A stretch of DNA of 64,000 nucleotides, from positions 1 through 64,000 of the forward strand of contig JAJYAT010000004.1 of the NCBI GenBank assembly GCA_021779375.1, in the 5' to 3' direction. Shown here in pieces: positions 55,328 to 63,158 of this stretch (positions within the stretch are counted from its first letter, which is position 1; each line of letters begins with the position of its first letter). The notes below the pieces were generated by a model. It was given only the letters and a program-made list of their open reading frames with translations. It had not been told where the DNA came from and made no database searches. This stretch comes from a bacterium (GTDB lineage Bacteria > Patescibacteriota > Gracilibacteria > JAHISY01). Position numbers and translations under genes: made by a program.

Positions 55328-55461
55328 CGGAAGGAGGGAGACCCAATTTACAAAATTTTTTCTCCGAAAGCGATTGACCCACCTCACCGGAAGTCGCAGA
55401 ATAACCAAAAGCGACTCGCCAAATTCTCCAAAAAAACCCTTAATCATTTAACAAAACTTTT

Positions 55462-57546
55462 ATGCGAGGAATCGAATTCGTGGCTTTGGATTGCGAAACA
55501 ACCGGTATCGATTCGCGGCGAGATAACATCATCGAGTTGGGTGCGGTCAAGTTTTCACTTGCCCAAAATCTCGCTAGCTTCGATTCGCTTTTTTATTCTC
55601 CGACACGAATTCCTCAATTTGTCGAGCAGCTGACCGGCATCCAAAATTCCGATCTCGCGGATGCGCCTAAATTTCCTGACAAAAAAAATGAGATTGAAAA
55701 CTTCCTGACGGACTCTATTCTCGTCGGGCACAATCTGCCGTTTGATCTCGATTTCCTGACGACGGCGGGACTCGATTTTTCTGGTCGCACCACGCTCGAT
55801 ACTTTCCTGCTTGCCGGTTTGATTTTGCCGCGCGGCGAATCACTCGGTCTCGAGAGCTTGGCGCAGAAATTTCAAATTTTTCACGAAGATGCGCACCGTG
55901 CGCTCGCTGACGCCGAGGCGACCCGCGAGCTTTTGCGTGTGCTCACGGCGCTCGCTCGGAATTTTTCCGCTGAAAAATGGGAACGCATTCGAAATCTCAA
56001 TTCCGCAAAAGGCTGGCCGCAAATTTTTGCCGAATTAGTTTTGAGTTCGGCAATTCCGCCGCGTGAATTCGAAAACGCTCCCGTCGCGGACTCCGCGGTG
56101 CGCGATTCGGTTGTCGAAAAATTATTTACCGAACTTTCCGGTGATGCGAAGCTGATCGAAGTCTCCGCTCAGCCCAACGAAATTCTGGCTGCTGCGGAAA
56201 AATTAAATCAGCCGAGCGTGATTTTTTTCGCCTCAAATTTCACCGCGCGGGAATTGCCGGCTGCGCAATTTTTCGCGCCGCAAAATTACGTCGATGCGCA
56301 GAAGTTGGAAAAATTTCTGAGTAAAAAATTAACACCAACCGAGCTCACGCTCGCTGCCAAATTGATTCTCCATTCGGACAAAAATCGGCACGAGCTCAAT
56401 CTCACGCGCGCCGAAAACTTACTCTTCGATTTTGTCGCCGCGGAAGAAATTTCGGCGAGTTCGAATTCGAAGGTTCTCGTCAGTGACCATGCGGCGTTTG
56501 AATTTGCCGCTGCCGCGCGTCGCCGCATCATTGCGGACGCGGCTACTTTTTCAGAGAGCCGCGCACAGGCAGTTTCACTCGATTTGGATTTGTCGAATCT
56601 GGAATTGCTCGCTCCGGCGGCGTTCGACAAAATTCAAATTTGGTGGGGTTTGCTCGGTTTACTTTTTCGCGAGGCGGCACCGCAATTCGGGCGGCTCGAT
56701 TTCACCGCGGCGAGCGGTTTGGCGAATTTTTCCAAAGTGGTCGAAGCCGGTCAGAATTTGCTCGCAGAAATTTCCGGGGAGCTGCCGCCGTCGGTTGTGC
56801 GCGCCCTGCAAAATTTTCTCGACCCGAATTCCAATTGCGCGAAATCGTTGCGTTCAAACGTGCTTGGTGAGATTACGATTTCCATCGAGCCGCGCGCTTT
56901 TCTGCCGCTCGATTTTTCCAAAGATTTCCTAATCGACAGTGCAATGGACGCGGCGGATGATTTCACTTTTGCGCGTAGGCAGTTTGCACTGCCAGCTGAT
57001 TTTCCGGCGACCAAGACTCCGACTGAGAATGCGCCGCGTTTTTTTGTCGCGGAGAATGCGCCTGATCCAGCCGCGCCGCAATTTTTTCCGGTGGTCACGA
57101 AATTTTTGCTCACGCAGTTGCCGGATTTTTCCGGTCTGACGGCGCTCGTTTTTCCGAATCGCGCTGAGGCGGGTAAATTCGCTGAGCGCGCGACAGCGGA
57201 ACTCACACTGCCGATTTTTTTCCGCAAGATTCCGTCAGCGGAAAATTTGCGCGCGCTTGGTCGGGCGGTCGTCATCCTGACGCCGGGCAGCCGACTGTCG
57301 GCTGCCGATTTCGCAAACTACTTCGTGATTAAGCTGCCGTTTTTTGTTTGTGCTGGCGACGATTGGCTGACTCAGACTTTGCCCGCGACGGTTTTGCGTT
57401 TCAAAAAAATGTGGGCGGATTTCGCGCGTCTCGACTCAGCGGTTAATTTTTTCGCGCTGGATTCACGACTGCTGGGCAAAAATTACGGTCAGAATTTTCT
57501 CGACGCAATTCCACAAAAATTTGAGGGTGTTAAAATTTCAGCGTGA
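55462..57546 (+). CDS. DnaQ-type exonuclease fused to a degenerate DinG-like helicase
   Basis: A 694-aa fusion. Residues 1-165 are a DEDDh exonuclease (FVALDCETTG, LVGHNLPFDLDFL, HRALADAEATRELL). The rest resembles the C-terminal part of DinG: SKVLVSDHAAFEF then IIADAATFSES in place of a DEAH box, and near the end NFFALDSRLLGKNYGQNFLDAIP, like the last DinG motif. No Walker A loop (GxGKT/S) is visible. The helicase half therefore looks catalytically dead and may serve as a DNA-binding scaffold. Divergent from dnaA. Confidence 0.8.
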   Translation: MRGIEFVALDCETTGIDSRRDNIIELGAVKFSLAQNLASFDSLFYSPTRIPQFVEQLTGIQNSDLADAPKFPDKKNEIENFLTDSILVGHNLPFDLDFLTTAGLDFSGRTTLDTFLLAGLILPRGESLGLESLAQKFQIFHEDAHRALADAEATRELLRVLTALARNFSAEKWERIRNLNSAKGWPQIFAELVLSSAIPPREFENAPVADSAVRDSVVEKLFTELSGDAKLIEVSAQPNEILAAAEKLNQPSVIFFASNFTARELPAAQFFAPQNYVDAQKLEKFLSKKLTPTELTLAAKLILHSDKNRHELNLTRAENLLFDFVAAEEISASSNSKVLVSDHAAFEFAAAARRRIIADAATFSESRAQAVSLDLDLSNLELLAPAAFDKIQIWWGLLGLLFREAAPQFGRLDFTAASGLANFSKVVEAGQNLLAEISGELPPSVVRALQNFLDPNSNCAKSLRSNVLGEITISIEPRAFLPLDFSKDFLIDSAMDAADDFTFARRQFALPADFPATKTPTENAPRFFVAENAPDPAAPQFFPVVTKFLLTQLPDFSGLTALVFPNRAEAGKFAERATAELTLPIFFRKIPSAENLRALGRAVVILTPGSRLSAADFANYFVIKLPFFVCAGDDWLTQTLPATVLRFKKMWADFARLDSAVNFFALDSRLLGKNYGQNFLDAIPQKFEGVKISA

Positions 57547-58388
57547 CGCGTATCTCTTTTCGGCAGCGTAAATTAAACCGATTTTTCGGTCGGATTTTTT
57601 GTCGGCGACGCAAGGAGCATTTGGCGGCGCGTGTTTTTCAATCCGAAAAAAGAGTGAGTAGGTTGCTCACCGTGCGCCAAAAAGTTTACCTCGTGCTGGC
57701 GGTGGCAGCTTTCGGCGCGCTGATTGGTTTCACGCAATTCTCGGGATTTTTCAATATCGAAAAAATCTCCATTGCGCGCAGCAGTCTTGATTTGCCGCTC
57801 GAGCAGATCGAGCTTTCTATTCGCGATCTCGCTTTCGGTAAAAATATTTTTTCACTCAATCAAAATACACTGGCGGCGGCAGTGCGCGCGGTCCAGCCTG
57901 ATATCTCGCGTGTCGTGATCCACAAAAAATATCCGCGCGAGATTTCCGTCGAGGTTTTCAAATTTCCGATAGTCGCCGAGCTGAAGACGAATGCGGAATC
58001 AATTTTTTTGAATGAGAACGGTTTTCGCGTGGTCGGGGAGTCGCCTGATCGCGATACGCTTTTGCTGCTCGTGGGAGAGAAGGTCGATTTCAGCGATCCG
58101 ACGGTGCGGGTGATTGATCCGGCGCAGCTGACTTTTATTCGCGAGGCGGTTTTTTATTTTGAATCAGTCACAGATCTGAAGGTTCTGAGTACGCAGTATT
58201 TTCCGATTTCGCGCGAAGCACATCTCAAGACCGAAAGTAATTTCGATGTGTGGCTCGATTTCGCAAGCGATTACAAGACTCAGATTGATAAGCTGGTCGC
58301 GGCAGCGGACGTGCTGAAGCTCGGCAAACAGAAATTTGTGTACATTGATTTGCGTGTGCGCGGAAAAATTTTTTATAAGCTAAAATAA
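57543..58388 (+). CDS. ftsQ: cell-division protein FtsQ/DivIB-like
   Basis: A 281-aa protein. A basic cytoplasmic head (RRRKEHLAARVF) is followed by one membrane helix (VYLVLAVAAFGALIGFTQF), then a POTRA domain (FNIEKISI...) and the FtsQ domain (VVIHKKYPREISVEVFKFPIVAEL). It connects divisome components outside the membrane. The start is GTG at 57543, 6 nt after TAAAAT (57531-57536), overlapping the end of the upstream gene by 4 bp. Confidence 0.85.
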   Translation: MTRISFRQRKLNRFFGRIFCRRRKEHLAARVFQSEKRVSRLLTVRQKVYLVLAVAAFGALIGFTQFSGFFNIEKISIARSSLDLPLEQIELSIRDLAFGKNIFSLNQNTLAAAVRAVQPDISRVVIHKKYPREISVEVFKFPIVAELKTNAESIFLNENGFRVVGESPDRDTLLLLVGEKVDFSDPTVRVIDPAQLTFIREAVFYFESVTDLKVLSTQYFPISREAHLKTESNFDVWLDFASDYKTQIDKLVAAADVLKLGKQKFVYIDLRVRGKIFYKLK

Positions 58389-58406
58389 GTTTTTAATCTT
58401 TTTAAA

Positions 58407-58724
58407 ATGTCTGAAGTTAACCTCACCGCCTCGAATTTCGAGAGCGAAATCAGCACGGGGGTTGTCCTGGTGGATTTTTGGGCACCGTGGTGCGGGCCCT
58501 GCCAAATGATGCTGCCGGTTGTCGCCGAGATTGCGCAGGAGTTTGCCGGTCGAGTAAAAGTTGGCAAAATTAATATCGACGAGGAGGGTGAACTCGCGCA
58601 AAAATTTGGTGTGATGTCGATTCCGACTTTCAAGATTTTCAAAAACGGCGCGGTCGTTGCGACGGTCGTCGGCGGAATGCCGAAAGAAAATTTGATTGCG
58701 GAATTGCAAAAATTTTTAAGCTAA
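58407..58724 (+). CDS. trxA: thioredoxin
   Basis: A 105-aa cytoplasmic redox protein with the active site DFWAPWCGPCQM and the cis-proline region FGVMSIPTFKIFKNG. Full length for the family. It follows ftsQ by 18 bp and precedes an SPFH gene by 4 bp, probably one operon. Confidence 0.96.
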   Translation: MSEVNLTASNFESEISTGVVLVDFWAPWCGPCQMMLPVVAEIAQEFAGRVKVGKINIDEEGELAQKFGVMSIPTFKIFKNGAVVATVVGGMPKENLIAELQKFLS

Positions 58725-58728
58725 ATCT

Positions 58729-59670
58729 TTGTCTGAGCCGCGCAAGCCCGAAATCGACGTGAACGAGATTCTGCAAAATCTGAAGAATCAGAATCCCGAC
58801 GTGACCCAAAAGACGAAAAGTTTCGTGCGTGGGATTATTCTTTTCATCGTGCTCGTGAACGCGCTGCCTTGGTTGCTTCAAAATTCCAATAACTCTTTTA
58901 ATATGCAAGACTTTTCCCCACTTTTCTCCGGTTTTGGCTTGATCGCTCTTGCGATCATCCTGCTCGTTATCTTCATTCGGCAGATCAATCAATACGAGCG
59001 CGGCGTTCTTTTCACTCTCGGCAAGTATTCCAAGACCGTCGAGCCGGGCTGGCGTATCGTCATTCCGATTTTCCAATCGCTGACCAAAGTTGATATTCGC
59101 GTGAAGGCGGTCGACGTGCCGGATCAGGAGGCGATGACGAAGGACAATGTTTCCGTGCGCATCAACGCGGTCATTTACTACAAGGTGAAAGACGCGGCGC
59201 GGGCAATCATCGAAGTTGAGAATTTCCGCAATGCCACGGCGCAGCTCGCGCAGACGACGATGCGCAATGTCGTCGGTCAGGTGCCGCTCGACGATTTGCT
59301 AGGTCAGCGCAATGCGGTTTCCATCAAAATAAAAACAATCGTGGACGAGGCGACTGACATGTGGGGGATTGACGTGAGTAATGTCGAGCTGAAAGACATC
59401 GGACTGAATGACGAGATGAAACGCGTGATGGGCAAGCAGGCGGAGGCTGAGCGTGAGAAGCGTGCGGTCATCATCAAAGCCGAGGGTGAAGTCGCGTCAG
59501 CCGAGAACATGGCGAAAGCTGCGAAAATGCTTTCGAGTACTGATGGGGCACTACATTTGCGCACGCTCCAGTCCATCAACGATATTTCCTCGGATCAATC
59601 GAATACGACAGTTTGGATGGTGCCGATCGAGGCGCTGCGCGCGCTCGAAAGACTTGGTCTAAAAAAATAA
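58729..59670 (+). CDS. slipin/stomatin-like SPFH protein
   Basis: A 313-aa membrane-scaffold protein. Two N-terminal hydrophobic stretches (about 30-50 and 68-85) are followed by the SPFH domain (YERGVLFTLGKYSKTVEPGWRIVIP, DVPDQEAMTKDNVSVRINAV) and a helical C-terminus (KQAEAEREKRAVIIKAEGE). The family organises membrane microdomains. The start is TTG at 58729. No NfeD partner is visible nearby. Confidence 0.88.
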   Translation: MSEPRKPEIDVNEILQNLKNQNPDVTQKTKSFVRGIILFIVLVNALPWLLQNSNNSFNMQDFSPLFSGFGLIALAIILLVIFIRQINQYERGVLFTLGKYSKTVEPGWRIVIPIFQSLTKVDIRVKAVDVPDQEAMTKDNVSVRINAVIYYKVKDAARAIIEVENFRNATAQLAQTTMRNVVGQVPLDDLLGQRNAVSIKIKTIVDEATDMWGIDVSNVELKDIGLNDEMKRVMGKQAEAEREKRAVIIKAEGEVASAENMAKAAKMLSSTDGALHLRTLQSINDISSDQSNTTVWMVPIEALRALERLGLKK

Positions 59671-59674
59671 AAAT

Positions 59675-60079
59675 ATGTTTCGTCGTTTCAAAATGCATTT
59701 AGCCGAAGAAGCTGATGCGCCGAAAGTCGCGCGGCTTTTTCGGGAGCTTGATCGTGATTTGAGCTTGGGTGAGATCGATGACTTGATTCGTGACAAGCGC
59801 GTCGTGCTTTTGCGCAAGAAGAAAAAAACTTTGGGCGCCTTTTCTTTCGCGCGTATTGGTCTCGGAATTTTCGCGCTGCTTTATATCCGCAAGCTTGTCA
59901 TCGACAAAAAATTTCGCGGGCAAGGTTTGGGTGGTCGCGCACTTGCCAAGTTGCGCGTTTTTACGCGCCGCAAAAAAGCGCAGGGATTTTTTCTCTGGTC
60001 GCGCCAATCCGCCAAAAATTTTTACCTCAAAAACAAACTTAAAAATTGGTGGCGTTTTTTTTGGCACCGAGCCGATTAA
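59675..60079 (+). CDS. GNAT-family N-acetyltransferase
   Basis: A 134-aa protein. The acetyl-CoA-binding region is LYIRKLVIDKKFRGQGLGGRALAKL (RGQGLGG is the P-loop). It is short and very basic, especially at the C-terminus. Substrate unknown. It follows the SPFH gene after 4 bp. Confidence 0.8.
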   Translation: MFRRFKMHLAEEADAPKVARLFRELDRDLSLGEIDDLIRDKRVVLLRKKKKTLGAFSFARIGLGIFALLYIRKLVIDKKFRGQGLGGRALAKLRVFTRRKKAQGFFLWSRQSAKNFYLKNKLKNWWRFFWHRAD

Positions 60080-60316
60080 CGCGAATCCTGAAACTAATTC
60101 GAGGCTTGAGCCGTGCAGAATTTTCGAATATCTTCAATGCTCTAGGGGTAATTTTTAATTCTTAATTTTGTAATTTTTAAATAAATTTCAATTTCTAATT
60201 TTTAAAAATGATTGACTCAACAACCATCCGAACCAATGACTAATGACTCTCCGAACCCAATAACTCAAAGACTTAACAACTTAACGACCAATTTCTAGAT
60301 TTCGAGCTTCGCGTAA
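60080..60316. other. intergenic region with octamer array (array E)
   Basis: Between convergent genes. Positions 60150-60205 are AT-rich, with repeated TAATTTTTAA strings. The octamer array E occupies 60214-60295. No tRNA or other RNA gene recognised. Confidence 0.55.
60214..60295 (-). repeat. octamer word array (array E), inverse of array D
   Basis: On the minus strand it reads TTAAGTTG TTAAGTCT TTGAGTTA TTGGGTTC, then GTCATTGGTTCGGA. It shares AAGTCTTTGAGTT and TTATTGGGTTCGG with array D at 53567-53732 but in the opposite orientation. Confidence 0.7.
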
Positions 60317-61402
60317 TTAGCTCAAGCTTTTGAGGAGCTGTTCTTTTTTGAAGTTCTTGATGGAGAGCGCTTTGTCGGTGAATTCGCCAATCTTGCGCGA
60401 GTAGTTCAGCCCGACTGCCGGTACACCGGTGAGCTGTGCGGCGATGAGCGAGTGCAGGCGCATGCCGATGACGAGGTCAAATTTTTTCACTGCGCGCAAA
60501 ATTTCTTCCGCCGACTCCGGCAATGCGAGAGTTTTCCAGGTCGCGGAATTTTTCGTGCGGCGGCGGACTTTTTGCCAGACGGTGCGGTCGCCAGCTCCGA
60601 ATTCCGCGAAGAAAATTCGTGCGTGTTTTTTCTCCGTCAGCAGGTCGAGCGCGCGTGCCAGCTCATGCCAAAATCGTGGCTCAATTTTCGGAAAGTCGCG
60701 CACCGAGACCAAAACCTTCAGCACGCCGCGTTTTTTCACTTCGCGCATTTTTGGCAGGCGCGCTATCAGCCAGAGTGCCGTGTCGCGACCACTGCGTATT
60801 TTGCGCGCCGGGATTCCGCTGCGGGTGAGCTCCGCCTCGCTTGCAGCATCGCGCACGCCGATCCACTCGGTTTTCGCCAGACAAAAGCGCGTGAATTTGC
60901 GCGTCCATTTTTTTTCAAATGGTCCGACGGACTGACCGAGCAAATAAACCGGTTTCCAAAAATACCGCGCGACCAAAATATGCAGACCCCACAAAAAAAC
61001 CGCCTGCCAACTTTCCTCGTCGGAAAAGAGTCCGCCGCCGGGGAAGATGATCGCGTCGGCTGTGCGAATTTTCTGCAGGCTGCGCCACCAATTCATTTTC
61101 CAAAAACTGCGCAGTCCCGTCGGAAGCATCGGCAGTGCGTCCACGCCGTGAAAGCGACGCACCAATTTCGGATTGCCGGCGAGCACGACGACTTTGGCTT
61201 TTGGTAATTCTTTGCGAATTTTTTGCAAAAAGCCTGCCAAGATTAATTCATCGCCGACATTGCCAGCGCCGAAACTACCAATCAAAACTAATTTGGGAGT
61301 GGGGCTGTGCGCGCGAATTTTAGAGAAAGGCAATGTGCGTGTGAGCTTAACAATCTCCCAAATTTTCAGTTTTCCAATTTTTGAGTAAGCACCAGATTTC
61401 AA
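60317..61402 (-). CDS. CsaB-like polysaccharide pyruvyl transferase
   Basis: A 361-aa protein. GSFGAGNVGDELILAGFLQ, the FPGGGLFSDEESW region and VIGMRLHSLIAAQLTGVPAVGLNYSRKI are hallmarks of the CsaB/polysaccharide pyruvyl transferase family, which adds pyruvate ketals to wall polymers, often to anchor S-layer (SLH) proteins. The start (61402) may be a few codons downstream. It suggests an S-layer-type envelope. Confidence 0.85.
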   Translation of the reverse strand: MKSGAYSKIGKLKIWEIVKLTRTLPFSKIRAHSPTPKLVLIGSFGAGNVGDELILAGFLQKIRKELPKAKVVVLAGNPKLVRRFHGVDALPMLPTGLRSFWKMNWWRSLQKIRTADAIIFPGGGLFSDEESWQAVFLWGLHILVARYFWKPVYLLGQSVGPFEKKWTRKFTRFCLAKTEWIGVRDAASEAELTRSGIPARKIRSGRDTALWLIARLPKMREVKKRGVLKVLVSVRDFPKIEPRFWHELARALDLLTEKKHARIFFAEFGAGDRTVWQKVRRRTKNSATWKTLALPESAEEILRAVKKFDLVIGMRLHSLIAAQLTGVPAVGLNYSRKIGEFTDKALSIKNFKKEQLLKSLS

Positions 61403-61420
61403 AACCTGAGCAAGCTTGTT

Positions 61421-63148
61421 TTAATTTCCATTGGAAATTTCGGTTACAAATTTCTCGACACTGACGGTTTTCTGTTCTTGCTTGCCGCGCTCGCGCACCG
61501 TGATTTTATTCTCCTGAGCTTCTTTCTCACCGACGATGAGGAGAAAAGGAATTTTCAGCAGCTCACCGTTGCGTACTTTCTTCGAGAGTGAATCATTCGA
61601 GCGGTCGATGCCGACGCGCACATTTTTCGCTTGCAATTCCGCTGTAAATTTTTCCGCCGCTCCCAAAAATTCTGCAGCGACTGGAATGACGCGCGCGACT
61701 TCCGGTTGCAATTCGAGCGGGAGATTGCCAGCGGTGTGCTCGAGCAGGACGGCGAAAAATCTTTCAAATGAGCCGATGATGGCGCGGTGAATCATGACCG
61801 GACGGTGTTTCTCGCCGTCGGCGGCGACGTAATTCAAATCAAATCTCTCCGGCAGATTGAAATCAATCTGGCAGGTGCCGAGTTGCCAATTGCGCCCGAG
61901 TGCGTCTTTCACATTGAACTCAATTTTCGGACCGTAGAACGCCCCTTCGCCTTCTTTCACGCCCCACTTCAAATTTAACTTCCGCATCGCGCCTTCAAGT
62001 GCGACGGTGGATTTTTCCCAAACTTCATCCGAGCCGATGGCTTTCTTCGGCGGGCGCGTCGCGAGGAAGAGTTCGTAATTTTCAAAACCAAAATGTTTGT
62101 AAACATCCGTGGTGTATTCAATAATTTTCACAATCTCTGCTTCTAGTTGTTCTGGCGAGCAAAAAACATGTGCATCGTCCTGACGAAATTCGCGCACACG
62201 CAGGAGACCGTGCAGAACGCCGGAGAGCTCGAGACGGTGGACGACGCCGAACTCGGCATTCCGGATCGGCAGTTCGCGGTAGCTCGGAATTTTTTCCGCG
62301 AAGAGTAGGCAGCCGCCCGGACAATTCATCGGCTTCACGGCGAACTCGCGTTCTTCGAATTCCGTGAAGTACATATTTTCCTTGAAATTCTCGTAGTGGC
62401 CGGACTGTTTCCAGAGGTCGCTCGAGAGGACAATCGGTGTCGCAATTTCTTGGTAGCCGCGTTTTTCATTTTCGCGCTTCATGAAATTCATCAAGCCGTC
62501 GTAAATAAATTTTCCGCGCGGATGCCAAAAGGCGGCGCCCGGTGCGGCAGCGTGGAAAGAAAATAAATCCAATTTTTTCCCCAGCTCGCGGTGATCGCGT
62601 TTCGCGGCTTCGCGCATTTGCTCCTCCCATTTTTGTAATTCTTCTTTACTCGCGAAAGCGACACCATAGATTCGTTGCAGCTGGACACGGTCGGAATCAC
62701 CGCGCCAGTAGCTACCAGAGATGTGCGTGAGTTTCACCGCTTTCAGTTCATTTGTCCCGACGACGTGCGGACCGCGGCAAAGATCGACGAAGTTGCCGGT
62801 TTTGTAAAAGCTGACTTTTGTTTCGCCCGCTTGTTTCAGATCGGCGACGAGTTCGAGCTTCAAAACCTGCTCGGTTTTTTTCAAAAAATTTTCCGCTTCA
62901 GCAATCGGCTCTTCGTATTTCTCAAATTTCAAATTCTGTTTGATGAGGTGCTGCATTTTTTTCTCGATCAGTCCGAGGTCCTCAGGAATCAGCGTGCGTG
63001 GCAGTAAAAAGTCGTAATAAAAACCGCCCTCAATGGCGGGACCGATACCGAGCTTCGCCTCAGGAAACATTTCGAGCACGGCGGCGGCGAGGACATGGCT
63101 CGCGGAATGGCGCAGTGTCGCGAGGTCGGGGGGAGTTTTGGAATTCAT
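61421..63148 (-). CDS. thrS: threonyl-tRNA synthetase (no TGS domain)
   Basis: A 575-aa synthetase. It begins directly with the editing domain (LRHSASHVLAAAVLEMFP), lacking the ~60-residue N-terminal TGS domain of most bacterial ThrRS. Class II motifs follow: GYQEIATPIVLSSDLWKQSGH, MNCPGGCLLF, VREFRQDDAHVFC and HRAIIGSFERFFAVLLEH. The anticodon-binding domain is complete. The ATG at 63148 lies 7 nt after TAAAAT, predicting a leaderless mRNA. Confidence 0.95.
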   Translation of the reverse strand: MNSKTPPDLATLRHSASHVLAAAVLEMFPEAKLGIGPAIEGGFYYDFLLPRTLIPEDLGLIEKKMQHLIKQNLKFEKYEEPIAEAENFLKKTEQVLKLELVADLKQAGETKVSFYKTGNFVDLCRGPHVVGTNELKAVKLTHISGSYWRGDSDRVQLQRIYGVAFASKEELQKWEEQMREAAKRDHRELGKKLDLFSFHAAAPGAAFWHPRGKFIYDGLMNFMKRENEKRGYQEIATPIVLSSDLWKQSGHYENFKENMYFTEFEEREFAVKPMNCPGGCLLFAEKIPSYRELPIRNAEFGVVHRLELSGVLHGLLRVREFRQDDAHVFCSPEQLEAEIVKIIEYTTDVYKHFGFENYELFLATRPPKKAIGSDEVWEKSTVALEGAMRKLNLKWGVKEGEGAFYGPKIEFNVKDALGRNWQLGTCQIDFNLPERFDLNYVAADGEKHRPVMIHRAIIGSFERFFAVLLEHTAGNLPLELQPEVARVIPVAAEFLGAAEKFTAELQAKNVRVGIDRSNDSLSKKVRNGELLKIPFLLIVGEKEAQENKITVRERGKQEQKTVSVEKFVTEISNGN

Positions 63149-63158
63149 ACTCCCGATT

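Noticed and set aside
53492-55461. Replication origin next to dnaA
   Set aside because: No TTATCCACA-type boxes or AT-rich unwinding cluster seen in the flanking gaps. A skew plot of the whole chromosome would be needed.
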